From: Bacteroidota bacterium
GTDB lineage: Bacteria > Bacteroidota > Bacteroidia > Flavobacteriales > Flavobacteriaceae
DNA: 64,000 nucleotides
Assembly: GCA_020161455.1 (NCBI GenBank)
Contig: JAIUNZ010000004.1
Coordinates: forward strand, 124,001-188,000
Direction of reading: 5' to 3'
Shown: positions 21,634 through 30,646 of the stretch, piece by piece
How positions within the stretch are numbered: the stretch's first letter is position 1
How the letters are laid out: each line of letters starts with the position of its first letter
The notes under the pieces: model-generated
The model's database searches: none
What the model was told of the DNA's origin: nothing
What the model saw: only the letters and a program-made list of their open reading frames with translations
Translations under genes and position numbers: made by a program

Positions 21634-22815
21634 ATGCAATTATCCGTAATTATCCTTAATTATAACGTTCGCTACTTTTTAGAAGTATGTGTTTTGAGTG
21701 TACAAAAAGCCATTCAAAATATAGATGCTGAAATCATTGTTATTGATAATCATTCTTCAGATGATAGTTGTGCGATGATGAAAACTAAATTTCCAAACAT
21801 AAAACTCATTGAAAACAAAGAGAATTATGGTTTTCCAAAAGGAAATAACATTGCAGTAAATGAAGCTAAAGGCGAATTTATTTGTATTTTAAATCCGGAT
21901 ACAATAGTTGCAGAAGATACATTTGTTAAAATTCTAAATTTTGTCACACTGAGCGCAGTCGAAGTGCCAAACTCGCAACTTTCCGCTGGAATAATCGGTT
22001 GTAAATTAATTGATGGTTCGGGACAATTTTTACCCGAAAGTAAACGTGGTATTCCAACGCCTTGGGTTGCTTTTACAAAAGTTTTTGGTTTGTATAAATG
22101 GTTTCCGAAAAGCAGTTTGTTTAACAAATATTATGCACAACATTTAGATAAAAATCAAACTGGAAATGTAGAAATTCTTGTTGGTGCATTCATGATAATG
22201 AAACGCGAACTTTATAATGAAGTTGGCGGTTTTGATGAAAATTGCTTTATGTATTCTGACGATATTGATTTGAGTTATATGGTTTTACAAACCGGAAAAG
22301 CAAATTATTATTATCATGATACAACTGTAATTCATTTTAAAGGAGAAAGTACAGTTAGAGATGAAAAGTACATGAAGCGTTTTCAAGAAGCTATGAATTA
22401 CTTTTATAGAAAACATTTTAAGAAATCATATTTCTTTAGCTTTATGATGAAAATGGGTTCTATATTTTTTTCATTTGTAAAAAAATATCAAGCTGAAAAG
22501 CCAGCAAAATCTTCACCAGATAGTTATGTTTTAATTTCTAGCAAATTAGACCTTAAAGATAAATTGTCAAAAGAACTTCAAAAAAACATTCAACTTGCAA
22601 CGATAGAAAATGGAAAAGTAGTATTTTCGCAAACGATTTCGGAGCACGAGAAAACAGAGATAATATTTGACTGTTCGTATTGCAGTTTCAAAGAAGCGTT
22701 GATTTTTATGGAACAAAATGCTAAAAGATTTACTTTCAAATTTTTAATTAAAGAAAATGGCTATTTAATAGGCAGCAACAGTAGTAATGACAGAGGAGAA
22801 ATTATTTTTATTTAA
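21634..22815 (+). CDS. family 2 glycosyltransferase with in-frame repeat insertion
   Basis: 393 residues. GT-A fold: LSVIILNYNVRYFLEVC at the start (3-19), ENYGFPKGNNIAV, CILNPDTIV (DxD-like NPDT), GAFMIMKRELYNEVGGFDENCFMYSDDIDLSYM, as in rhamnosyl-type transferases of the WbbL family. It would add a sugar to a polysaccharide at the inner membrane's cytosolic face. Residues around VTLSAVEVPNSQLSAG are encoded by a REP-like element (21945-21966), an odd in-frame insert between the NPDT block and GIIGCKLIDGSG. The C-terminal about 110 residues are variable. Confidence 0.9.
   Translation: MQLSVIILNYNVRYFLEVCVLSVQKAIQNIDAEIIVIDNHSSDDSCAMMKTKFPNIKLIENKENYGFPKGNNIAVNEAKGEFICILNPDTIVAEDTFVKILNFVTLSAVEVPNSQLSAGIIGCKLIDGSGQFLPESKRGIPTPWVAFTKVFGLYKWFPKSSLFNKYYAQHLDKNQTGNVEILVGAFMIMKRELYNEVGGFDENCFMYSDDIDLSYMVLQTGKANYYYHDTTVIHFKGESTVRDEKYMKRFQEAMNYFYRKHFKKSYFFSFMMKMGSIFFSFVKKYQAEKPAKSSPDSYVLISSKLDLKDKLSKELQKNIQLATIENGKVVFSQTISEHEKTEIIFDCSYCSFKEALIFMEQNAKRFTFKFLIKENGYLIGSNSSNDRGEIIFI
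21945..21966. repeat. REP-like palindromic element inside the glycosyltransferase gene
   Basis: The bases CACACTGAGCG-CAGTCGAAGTG form an imperfect palindrome (CACttCGACTgCGctCAGTGTG type) that I know as a very common dispersed intergenic element of bacterial genomes. Here it lies within a reading frame, which stays open through it. Confidence 0.65.
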
Positions 22816-22891
22816 TTTCAATTGTTGAAAAGTAGCTTCGAAATTATTAATAAATAAAAAAAGCAATTCGTAGCATAAGCGCAATAATTAG

Positions 22892-22899
22892 TAATTTTG
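22892..22899 (+). promoter_or_regulatory. -7 box (TAATTTTG) of the E2 gene
   Basis: TAATTTTG is a perfect TAnnTTTG box 32 bp before the ATG at 22932. The -33 element is weak (TTCG about 21 bp upstream). Confidence 0.5.
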
Positions 22900-22931
22900 C
22901 AACGAAATACAACCACACTTAGTTTACAATT

Positions 22932-24317
22932 ATGGCAAAGTTTGAATTGAAATTACCAAAAATGGGAGAAAGTGTTGCAGAAGCAACCATTACCAATTGG
23001 TTAAAAAACGTTGGAGATACAGTTAATGCAGATGAAGCTGTACTTGAAATCGCTACTGACAAAGTAGATAGCGAAGTACCAAGTGAAGTCTCTGGAACAT
23101 TAACCGAAATATTATTTCAAGTAAATGATGTTGTTCAAGTTGGTCAAACCATTGCATACATAGAAACAGAAGTAAATAGTGCTGTTTCAACTCCTGAAGT
23201 ACAAGTAAATCCTCCAGTTGCCGTTGCAGAAGTTACTAAAACTTTTGAAGCAGCAAGAGAAAGTGTTGCGCCAGTTGTTTTAGAAAAAGCAGATTATTCT
23301 AATTCTGATAAATTTTTCTCACCATTAGTTAAGAATATAGCACTCCAAGAAGGTGTTTCTGTTGGTGAATTAAATTCTATTTCGGGTTCAGGAAAAGAAG
23401 GAAGAGTTACAAAAGAAGATATTTTAACTTTTGTGACCAAAAGAAATACAAACGGTGTAGCAAAAGTAGCAACGATTGAAGCTCCTGTTCCAGTTGCAAC
23501 GCCACAAATTGTAGAACAAAAAGTAGAAGAAACACCAAAAGCTTCTCCACAACCAGCGGCAACAATTTCTAAAACAGAACCAGTTAAAGCTCCGGTTTCT
23601 GTTAATGGTGGCGACGAAATCATCGAAATGGACAGAATGCGTAAGTTGATTTCTGGTTATATGGTGGCTTCAGTGCAAACATCGGCACACGTTCAATCAT
23701 TTATTGAAGTTGATGTAACTAATATTGTAAAATGGCGCGATAAAGTAAAAACAGCATTTGAAAAACGTGAAGGCGAAAAATTAACGTTTACACCAATTTT
23801 TATGGAAGCCGTTGCCAGAGCATTGAAAGATTTTCCAATGATGAACATTTCTGTAGATGGTGATAAAATCATCAAGAGAAAAAATATTAATTTAGGAATG
23901 GCAGCTGCTTTACCAAATGGAAATTTAATTGTTCCTGTTATTAAAAATGCAGATGAATTAAATATCGTTGGAATGGCAAAAGCAGTAAATGATTTAGGAA
24001 ATAGAGCCAAAGCCGGAAAACTAAAACCAGACGATACACAAGGCGGAACATATACCGTAACCAATGTTGGGACTTTTGGTTCTGTATTTGGAACACCAAT
24101 AATCAACCAACCACAAGTTGGAATTTTAGCGCTAGGAGCCATTAGAAAAGTGCCAGCAGTTATCGAAACTCCAGATGGTGATTTTATTGGAATTCGTCAA
24201 AAAATGTTCTTGTCACACAGTTATGACCACCGAGTTGTAGATGGTGCATTAGGTGGAAGTTTTGTAAAACGAGTAGCCGAATATCTTGAAGCTTTTGATG
24301 AAAATAGAGATTATTAG
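22932..24317 (+). CDS. dihydrolipoamide acyltransferase (E2) of a 2-oxoacid dehydrogenase complex
   Basis: 461 residues: one lipoyl domain (1-80) with lipoylated Lys44 in ATDKVDSE; an Ala/Pro/Val-rich linker; an E1/E3-binding domain about 128-168 (FFSPLVKNIALQEGV...GRVTKEDIL); a second flexible linker; a catalytic core about 230-460 with HSYDHRVVDGALGG. The IEMDRMRKLISGYM start of the core suggests the branched-chain 2-oxoacid complex, but pyruvate or 2-oxoglutarate cannot be excluded from sequence alone. Lipoate comes from LipA (56961). E1 and E3 are not in the window. Confidence 0.92.
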   Translation: MAKFELKLPKMGESVAEATITNWLKNVGDTVNADEAVLEIATDKVDSEVPSEVSGTLTEILFQVNDVVQVGQTIAYIETEVNSAVSTPEVQVNPPVAVAEVTKTFEAARESVAPVVLEKADYSNSDKFFSPLVKNIALQEGVSVGELNSISGSGKEGRVTKEDILTFVTKRNTNGVAKVATIEAPVPVATPQIVEQKVEETPKASPQPAATISKTEPVKAPVSVNGGDEIIEMDRMRKLISGYMVASVQTSAHVQSFIEVDVTNIVKWRDKVKTAFEKREGEKLTFTPIFMEAVARALKDFPMMNISVDGDKIIKRKNINLGMAAALPNGNLIVPVIKNADELNIVGMAKAVNDLGNRAKAGKLKPDDTQGGTYTVTNVGTFGSVFGTPIINQPQVGILALGAIRKVPAVIETPDGDFIGIRQKMFLSHSYDHRVVDGALGGSFVKRVAEYLEAFDENRDY

Positions 24318-24323
24318 AAATAA

Positions 24324-24354
24324 AAAATTCCCGATTGAAAAATCGGGAATTTTG
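24324..24354. terminator. bidirectional intrinsic terminator
   Basis: The 13-bp stem AAAATTCCCGATT / AATCGGGAATTTT with a GAAA loop lies between the convergent E2 gene and transketolase C-terminal gene. It ends both transcripts. Confidence 0.9.
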
Positions 24355-24378
24355 CTTTGTATAAGTTCTAAAAATATA

Positions 24379-25332
24379 TTATTTTCTCTTCAATACTTTT
24401 TCTACTGCTTCAACAATTGCTTGGTTGTTTAACTTGTATTTTTCCATCAATTGCTCAGGTGTTCCACTTTCTCCAAAACTATCATTAACAGCAACAAACT
24501 CTTGTGGTTTTGGGTTATTTAATGCTAAAACTCTTGAAACACTTTCACCCAATCCACCAAGAAAATTATGTTCTTCAGCAGTAACAACACAACCAGTTTT
24601 TGCAACCGATTTTAAAATGGCTGCATCATCCAAAGGTTTTATAGTGTGAATATTAATTACTTCTGCCGAAATTCCTTTGGCTTCTAAGGCTTCAGCAGCT
24701 ACTAATGCTTCCCAAACCAAATGGCCAGTTGCAACAATTGTTACATCTGTTCCTTCATTTAATAGAATTGCTTTTCCAATTTCAAATGTTTGGTTAGTAG
24801 GAGTGAAGTTAGGCACAACTGGACGACCAAAACGCAAGTAAACTGGACCATGATGATCAGCAATAGCAATAGTTGCCGCTTTGGTTTGATTGTAATCACA
24901 AGTATTGATAACCGTCATTCCGGGTAACATTTTCATCAACCCAATATCTTCTAAGATTTGGTGTGTTGCACCATCTTCTCCAAGTGTTAAACCAGCATGC
25001 GAAGCGCAAATTTTTACATTCTTATCCGAATATGCCACCGATTGACGGATTTGGTCATAAACTCTTCCTGTAGAAAAGTTAGCAAATGTTCCTGTGAATG
25101 GAATTTTTCCACCAATAGTTAAACCAGCTGCAATTCCAATCATATTGGCTTCTGCAATTCCAATTTGAAAAAAACGTTCTGGGTGATTCTTTTTGAAATC
25201 GTCAAACTTTAACGAACCTATTAAATCGGCACAAAGTGCTACCACATTTTCGTTTTTTTGTCCTAATTCGGTCATTCCTGCACCAAATCCAGAACGGGTA
25301 TCTTTACTTCCTTGATTTTCGTATTTTTTCAT
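24379..25332 (-). CDS. transketolase, C-terminal subunit
   Basis: 317 residues carrying the pyrimidine-binding and C-terminal domains: GFGAGMTELGQ, FFQIGIAEANMIGIAAGL (with the catalytic Glu), SHAGLTLGEDGATHQ, GPVYLRFGRP and FGESGTPEQLMEKY. With the gene directly upstream it makes one thiamine-diphosphate enzyme of the non-oxidative pentose phosphate pathway, split into two chains. The gap between the two genes is 57 bp, and both lie on the same strand. Confidence 0.92.
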   Translation of the reverse strand: MKKYENQGSKDTRSGFGAGMTELGQKNENVVALCADLIGSLKFDDFKKNHPERFFQIGIAEANMIGIAAGLTIGGKIPFTGTFANFSTGRVYDQIRQSVAYSDKNVKICASHAGLTLGEDGATHQILEDIGLMKMLPGMTVINTCDYNQTKAATIAIADHHGPVYLRFGRPVVPNFTPTNQTFEIGKAILLNEGTDVTIVATGHLVWEALVAAEALEAKGISAEVINIHTIKPLDDAAILKSVAKTGCVVTAEEHNFLGGLGESVSRVLALNNPKPQEFVAVNDSFGESGTPEQLMEKYKLNNQAIVEAVEKVLKRK

Positions 25333-25389
25333 AATATAATTACTTTAAAATTTAAGTCTTACTTCTGAAGTCTCAAATCTTAATTCTAT

Positions 25390-26235
25390 TTAATAATCTC
25401 CTAAAGTTTCTGCATTTTGTGCTAATCCTGTTGCTAATTGTTCGTTGTTTGGTGCTTTTCCGTGCCAAGCATGTGTGTGCATCATAAAATCTACACCATT
25501 GCCCATAACGGTATGCAATAAAACACAAATTGGTTTTCCTTTTCCAGTTCTGCTTTTTGCTTCATTCATTCCAGTTAAAACTGCTTCAATGTTGTTTCCT
25601 TCTTTGATTTCTAAAACATCCCAATCAAAAGCTTCAAACTTGGCTTTTATGCTTCCCATATTTAAAACTTCATCTGTAGAACCATCAATTTGCTGACCAT
25701 TCAAGTCAACAGTTGCAATTAAATTATCCACTTTTTTGGCAGAAGCATACATTATAGCTTCCCAGTTTTGACCTTCTTGTAATTCTCCATCACCAGTAAG
25801 TGCATATACTAAATGTGAGTCTTTATTTAATTTTTTAGCTTGAGCTGCTCCAATGGCAACCGATAAACCTTGTCCTAAAGAACCCGATGCCACTCGAACT
25901 CCAGGCAAACCTTCATGAGTAGTTGGGTGTCCTTGTAAACGAGTATTTAATTTTCTAAAAGTAGCCAATTCAGAAACTGGAAAATAACCGCTTCTAGCTA
26001 AAACGCTGTAGAAAACAGGAGAAATATGACCATTAGATAAGAAGAATAAATCTTCGCCAATGCCGTCCATGTCAAAACCAGGTTTTCTTTCTAAAATGTT
26101 TTGATATAAAACAGTAAAAAATTCAGCACAGCCTAGTGAACCACCAGGATGACCTGAATTTACAGCATGAACCATACGAAGAATGTCTCTTCGAACTTGT
26201 GTTGTAAAATCGTGTAAGTGTTGTGTGTTAGACAT
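25390..26235 (-). CDS. transketolase, N-terminal subunit
   Basis: 281 residues with the thiamine pyrophosphate-binding domain: VNSGHPGGSLGCAEF, SNGHISPVFY, GSLGQGLSVAIGAA, GDGELQEGQNWEA (the GDG...N metal site) and HTHAWHGKAPN. It is the first gene of the split transketolase. A consensus promoter lies directly upstream (26259-26288). Split transketolase is the usual Bacteroidota arrangement alongside some archaeal and Gram-positive relatives. Confidence 0.92.
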   Translation of the reverse strand: MSNTQHLHDFTTQVRRDILRMVHAVNSGHPGGSLGCAEFFTVLYQNILERKPGFDMDGIGEDLFFLSNGHISPVFYSVLARSGYFPVSELATFRKLNTRLQGHPTTHEGLPGVRVASGSLGQGLSVAIGAAQAKKLNKDSHLVYALTGDGELQEGQNWEAIMYASAKKVDNLIATVDLNGQQIDGSTDEVLNMGSIKAKFEAFDWDVLEIKEGNNIEAVLTGMNEAKSRTGKGKPICVLLHTVMGNGVDFMMHTHAWHGKAPNNEQLATGLAQNAETLGDY

Positions 26236-26258
26236 TTTAAGGTGTTAAAATTAATATG

Positions 26259-26288
26259 CAAAATTAACCTTATTTTTTGCTTACACAA
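26259..26288 (-). promoter_or_regulatory. promoter of split transketolase (TTG-N19-TAATTTTG)
   Basis: On the minus strand TTG (26288-26286), 19 bp, then TAATTTTG (26266-26259): a full match to the Bacteroidota consensus, 24 bp before the ATG. Confidence 0.75.
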
Positions 26289-26333
26289 AATCAAAAAGCG
26301 ATTAGTTGTTAAATATTTTAAATAAATTGAAAC

Positions 26334-27908
26334 TTATATTTTAATGATTTTTTTAGTGTCAATTTGTTTGCCATTTTTGCTTATAGTTACATAGTAAATC
26401 CCATTAGATAAGTGGTTTAAAGGGATGGTTAACGAATGGTTAGCTATTGCTTTTAGGGAAGAAGCAATACTTTGTCCTAGTGAATTGTAAATACTGATTT
26501 CAACCAATTCCGAATTGTTTTCTGAAAAAACAATTGTTAAACTTTCTTTTACTGGATTTGGATAAATAATGAAGGAAGCATCTTGAATCTTTATAGTATT
26601 TAGGTTGGGTTGAAACTCATAAGCACCCAAATCCACATTATCAATTCTGGAGTTACCGTCTTTATCAGTTATTGGTGCAACAGTTGAAGAACCACTATTT
26701 ATAGCGATACTACTTGGCATCAAATGAAAATCAGCTTCTAAAGGATTAGTACTCGGAAACACAAAATCTGGATTTCCAATTAATGTGTTTGTCCCAAAAT
26801 GTGCAGCCAAGTCTGAGTTTTCTGCCCAAAGATTATAATCTACAATTAAATTAGCAATATTGTAAATTGCAATAGGCGGAATATTTACATCAGGGAAAAC
26901 AATGTTATTGATGTAGGTAATAGCACTTGAATCGAAAGCGGTTAATTCACCTTCTTGAGTATCATCAGACTGACAGTTTTTATACAATGTATTATTAGAA
27001 ACGATGATATTATCCGAAGAATAACTATGAATTCCTCTAGCACCATTATCAAAAATCACATTGTTTATGATATAGGTTTTACCTAAATAAGCACCTAATG
27101 GCGAATCAAATTGCGTATTTCTACTATCATCTATTACAATACCATTTCCATCAATTATCGTTGGAACACCTTCAATTAATCTTGGGATATAACATTCGTT
27201 TCTATAACAAGTATTGCCCGAAATGATGTTTTTAATTTCCAATGAATTATCTGAATTCCAGTTTTGATACATAGAAATTCCACTATTATTGTATGGCGAA
27301 TACCAAGCACATTCATAAACTGTGTTGTTTTCAATAGTTATATAATCCGAGTGATAGCTGTAAATTCCGCCACCGCCACATTTTGAAATCGTACAATTTC
27401 TAATAATGACATGATGACTTTTATTTTCTTGATTATCAAACTCAATTGAAATAGCAATTCCATTTCCAGAAGTGGCAGCATTGTCAAAATTATTTTGTTC
27501 AGAAAGTGCATATTCGAGAGAAATAGCATCATTATTTCCAATAATTTTCAATCCATCAATAATAATATAATCTGCTCCTTGGATGTTAACCGCTTGCCAA
27601 TTATTAGCATTTAATTTTAAAACAGGTTGATGCCCTTCATAATTTTTGTAAGTTATCCATTGATTTTCAGTTCCAGATATTACAATTTCTAAGATGTCAC
27701 TATCAGCATTGTCATTTGAATAAATGCCGTTCATGATAAAAATGACGTCACCAGGCTGAGAAATGTCATGGGCTTGCTGAAGAGTTAAAAAAGCGGTTTC
27801 AGGGGTTAGACCATCATTTGAAATAATTCCAGTTAATTGACTCACATAATAATTTGTAGCATTTCCTGAAATGAAAAATAAAAGAAGCAATGAGTAAAGT
27901 TTTTTCAT
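26334..27908 (-). CDS. secreted right-handed beta-helix protein with type IX sorting tail
   Basis: 524 residues: signal peptide (MKKLYSLLLLFFISGNA), then YYVSQLTGIISNDGLTPETAFLTLQQA (DUF1565-like start), a beta-helix with repeated short strands (SHHVIIRNCTISKCGGGGIYSYHSDYITIENNTVYEC is one region; NNVIFDNGARGIHSYSSDNIIVSNN another), a DGNSRIDNVDLGAYE choice-of-anchor-type block and a Por sorting tail (YPNPVKESLTI, YNSLGQSI, ending IDTKKIIKI). Such folds bind or cleave polysaccharides; no catalytic residues can be assigned. Confidence 0.85.
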   Translation of the reverse strand: MKKLYSLLLLFFISGNATNYYVSQLTGIISNDGLTPETAFLTLQQAHDISQPGDVIFIMNGIYSNDNADSDILEIVISGTENQWITYKNYEGHQPVLKLNANNWQAVNIQGADYIIIDGLKIIGNNDAISLEYALSEQNNFDNAATSGNGIAISIEFDNQENKSHHVIIRNCTISKCGGGGIYSYHSDYITIENNTVYECAWYSPYNNSGISMYQNWNSDNSLEIKNIISGNTCYRNECYIPRLIEGVPTIIDGNGIVIDDSRNTQFDSPLGAYLGKTYIINNVIFDNGARGIHSYSSDNIIVSNNTLYKNCQSDDTQEGELTAFDSSAITYINNIVFPDVNIPPIAIYNIANLIVDYNLWAENSDLAAHFGTNTLIGNPDFVFPSTNPLEADFHLMPSSIAINSGSSTVAPITDKDGNSRIDNVDLGAYEFQPNLNTIKIQDASFIIYPNPVKESLTIVFSENNSELVEISIYNSLGQSIASSLKAIANHSLTIPLNHLSNGIYYVTISKNGKQIDTKKIIKI

Positions 27909-28040
27909 AAGTTGGTAGTAGATTGCAATATTAATTTTGTTTAAAACTAAACATAGCTAGCAAAACAAAAAAATTATTAAGTGCAAATGAAAATAAAATC
28001 GACGTACTGCAACTTTATAAAAATTAAGATTGTTTGTCAA

Positions 28041-28214
28041 TTATTTTTTATCTGAAAACTTACTGATGATGTAAACTATTATTGCTAAAATAGCAATGAC
28101 AATAAATATTCCAACTCCCATTCCTGCTTTAAAAATGCTCTCTATAGCGGAACAACTTGTGAATAATAGACTGGTTAAACTTAACACAATAAGTTTGTTG
28201 ATTACTGATTTCAT
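28041..28214 (-). CDS. small lipoprotein with one membrane helix (57 aa)
   Basis: 57 codons: MKSVINKLIVLSLTSLLFTSC is a lipoprotein signal with lipobox Cys21; then SAIESIFKAGMGVG, a strong hydrophobic helix (FIVIAILAIIVYII) and SKFSDKK. Short lipoproteins with the IFKAGM-G pattern occur repeatedly in Flavobacteriaceae and are sometimes misnamed phosphatidate cytidylyltransferase in databases (my recollection); at 57 residues it cannot be that enzyme. Function unknown, envelope location likely. Confidence 0.7.
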   Translation of the reverse strand: MKSVINKLIVLSLTSLLFTSCSAIESIFKAGMGVGIFIVIAILAIIVYIISKFSDKK

Positions 28215-28398
28215 AGTTTCTATATTTTTAATTAAAAATCCAATTTATTAGTTTAACAAAATTGTAACTTTTACTATAATAAATACTTATAAAATTTTTG
28301 TCAAAATTTATAGAATTAATTGATGTTTGTTTTGTCACTCCCAAAAATCATCATGTTAAATTATTTCCTAATTCCTAATTCCTAAATCTTAATTAATT

Positions 28399-28406
28399 TA
28401 TCTTTG
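28399..28406 (+). promoter_or_regulatory. -7 box (TATCTTTG) upstream of tgt
   Basis: A perfect TAnnTTTG box 20 bp before the tgt ATG. No clear TTG at the -33 distance. A short AATTCCT tandem run (28367-28383) lies just upstream. Confidence 0.6.
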
Positions 28407-28426
28407 CCCATTGAAAAAAACTTTAA

Positions 28427-29557
28427 ATGAAATTTGAATTATTACAGACTGATGTACAATCGAAAGCCAGAGCAGGTAAAATAACAACTGATCATGGTGT
28501 GATTGAAACACCAATTTTTATGCCAGTTGGAACTGTTGCTTCGGTAAAAGGTGTTCATCAACGAGAACTGAAAGAAGAGATTAATCCCGATATTATACTT
28601 GGAAATACTTATCATTTATACTTAAGACCACAAACACAAATTCTTGAAAAAGCTGGTGGTTTACACAAATTTATGAATTGGGATAGAAATATTTTGACCG
28701 ATTCAGGTGGTTATCAAGTCTATTCACTTTCCTCTAACAGAAAAATTAAAGAAGAAGGTGTTAAATTCAAATCGCATATAGATGGTTCGTACCATGTTTT
28801 TACACCTGAAAACGTTATGGAGATTCAACGGACAATTGGTGCTGATATTATCATGGCTTTTGACGAATGCACGCCCTATCCTTGCGATTATCGTTATGCT
28901 CAACGAAGCATGCACATGACTCACCGATGGTTAGACCGTTGTATCAATCATTTAGAAAAAGTACCTTATAAGTATGGCTATGAACAAACTTTTTTTCCAA
29001 TTGTTCAAGGAAGTACTTATAAAGATTTACGTCAACAATCGGCAGAATATATTGCCAATGCTGGTGCGCAAGGAAATGCAATAGGTGGCTTATCAGTGGG
29101 TGAGCCAGCTGAAGAAATGTATGCTATGACTGAAGTTGTTACCGCAATTTTGCCTCAAGACAAACCACGTTATCTCATGGGCGTTGGAACACCAATCAAT
29201 ATTTTAGAAAATATTGCTTTGGGAATAGATATGTTTGATTGTGTAATGCCAACAAGAAACGCAAGAAATGGAATGCTATTTACGGCAAATGGAACCATAA
29301 ATATTAAAAATAAAAAATGGGAAGATGATTTTTCTCCAGTTGATGAAATGGGACATACTTGGGTTGATACTGAATATACCAAAGCTTATTTGAGACATTT
29401 ATTTGCAGCAAACGAATATTTAGGGAAACAAATTGCTACCATTCACAATCTTGGTTTTTACATGTGGTTGGTTCGAGAAGCTAGAAAACATATCTTAGCA
29501 GGCGATTTTAGAACTTGGAAAGAAATGATGGTAAAACAAATGAATCAACGATTATAA
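28427..29557 (+). CDS. tgt: queuine tRNA-ribosyltransferase (Tgt)
   Basis: 376 residues; exchanges guanine 34 for preQ1 in GUN-anticodon tRNAs. TIM-barrel motifs: GNTYHLYLRP, LTDSGGYQVYS (first catalytic Asp), MAFDECTPYP, GIDMFDCVMPTRNARNG (second Asp). The zinc region normally holding a Cys-x-Cys-x-x-Cys triad reads DEMGHTWVDTEY (306-317) here, with no cysteine, while the His of IHNL (340) remains. Heads a plus-strand run with the LptF/LptG-type permease gene 3 bp downstream. Confidence 0.96.
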   Translation: MKFELLQTDVQSKARAGKITTDHGVIETPIFMPVGTVASVKGVHQRELKEEINPDIILGNTYHLYLRPQTQILEKAGGLHKFMNWDRNILTDSGGYQVYSLSSNRKIKEEGVKFKSHIDGSYHVFTPENVMEIQRTIGADIIMAFDECTPYPCDYRYAQRSMHMTHRWLDRCINHLEKVPYKYGYEQTFFPIVQGSTYKDLRQQSAEYIANAGAQGNAIGGLSVGEPAEEMYAMTEVVTAILPQDKPRYLMGVGTPINILENIALGIDMFDCVMPTRNARNGMLFTANGTINIKNKKWEDDFSPVDEMGHTWVDTEYTKAYLRHLFAANEYLGKQIATIHNLGFYMWLVREARKHILAGDFRTWKEMMVKQMNQRL

Positions 29558-29560
29558 TAG

Positions 29561-30646
29561 ATGTTAAAAATCATTGATAAATACATTCTCAAACGCTATT
29601 TAATAACATTTTCAGTAATGTTGTTGATGTTTATTCCTATCGGAATTGTTATTGACGTTTCAGAAAAAATCAATAGAATTATTGCAAATAAAGTACCTTT
29701 TACTGATGTTGCTCGATATTATTTAGATTTCACTATTTATTTTGCCAACTTATTGTTTCCGATATTTTTATTTTTATCCATAATTTGGTTTACCTCAAAA
29801 CTCGCAAACAATACCGAAGTAATAGCCATTTTAAGTTCAGGAATTTCATTTACTCGCTTTTTACGTCCATATATTGTGGGTGCTACTATAGTTTCTTTAT
29901 TGGCATTAATAATGAGTATTTATCTTGTGCCAAGTGCTAGTGCAGGATTCAATTCATTTAGGCGTAAGTATTTAAATACCTATGACAATTCGAGTGCCAA
30001 AAACGAAACTAACGTACTTCGACAGGTTAGTAAAGATGAATACATCTTTGTCACAAACTTTCAAGAAGTTTCTAAAACAGCTTTCAATTTTTCGATGGAA
30101 AAATTCAAAGACGATAAACTACAATACAAGCTGAATGCTACAAGATTAAAATATAATCCAAAGGATAGCACTTATACTTTATTTAATTATACCAAAAGAA
30201 AAATCGGTGCTTATAGCGATATTATCGAAAGTGGTGAAAAAAAAGATACAATTTTTAATTTTGATTTAGATGATTTAACGCCAGAAGTTTACATTGCAGA
30301 AACTTTACCGTTAACGGAACTGAATAGTTTTATAGAAAAAGAAAAACTACGAGGATCTTCAAATATTAATGTCTATTTGGTTGTACTATATAAAAAATAC
30401 AGTTTACCCGTTTCTGCTTTCATTTTAACTATAATTGCTGTAGCAGTTTCTTCGATGAAACGTCGTGGAGGAATGGGAATGAATTTAGCCATTGGAATTA
30501 TTTTGGCATTTAGCTTTGTATTTTTAGATAAAATATTCGGAGTGCTTGCCGAAGCTTCTAGTACGCCACCACTTTTAGCCGTTTGGACTCCAAATATTAT
30601 TTTCGGAATTCTAGCCATTTATTTACTTCGAAATGCTAAACGATAA
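29561..30646 (+). CDS. LptF/LptG family permease
   Basis: 361 residues, YjgP/YjgQ family: two N-terminal membrane helices (IIDKYILKRYLITFSVMLLMFIP start; LLFPIFLFLSIIWF), a third at about 100-122, a large periplasmic jellyroll-like part about 130-265, then three helices at the end (SLPVSAFILTIIAVAVSSMKRRGG; GIILAFSFVFLDKIFG; PNIIFGILAIYLL). With LptB it would extract lipopolysaccharide from the inner membrane. F or G cannot be told. The last 14 bp overlap the next gene. Confidence 0.92.
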   Translation: MLKIIDKYILKRYLITFSVMLLMFIPIGIVIDVSEKINRIIANKVPFTDVARYYLDFTIYFANLLFPIFLFLSIIWFTSKLANNTEVIAILSSGISFTRFLRPYIVGATIVSLLALIMSIYLVPSASAGFNSFRRKYLNTYDNSSAKNETNVLRQVSKDEYIFVTNFQEVSKTAFNFSMEKFKDDKLQYKLNATRLKYNPKDSTYTLFNYTKRKIGAYSDIIESGEKKDTIFNFDLDDLTPEVYIAETLPLTELNSFIEKEKLRGSSNINVYLVVLYKKYSLPVSAFILTIIAVAVSSMKRRGGMGMNLAIGIILAFSFVFLDKIFGVLAEASSTPPLLAVWTPNIIFGILAIYLLRNAKR

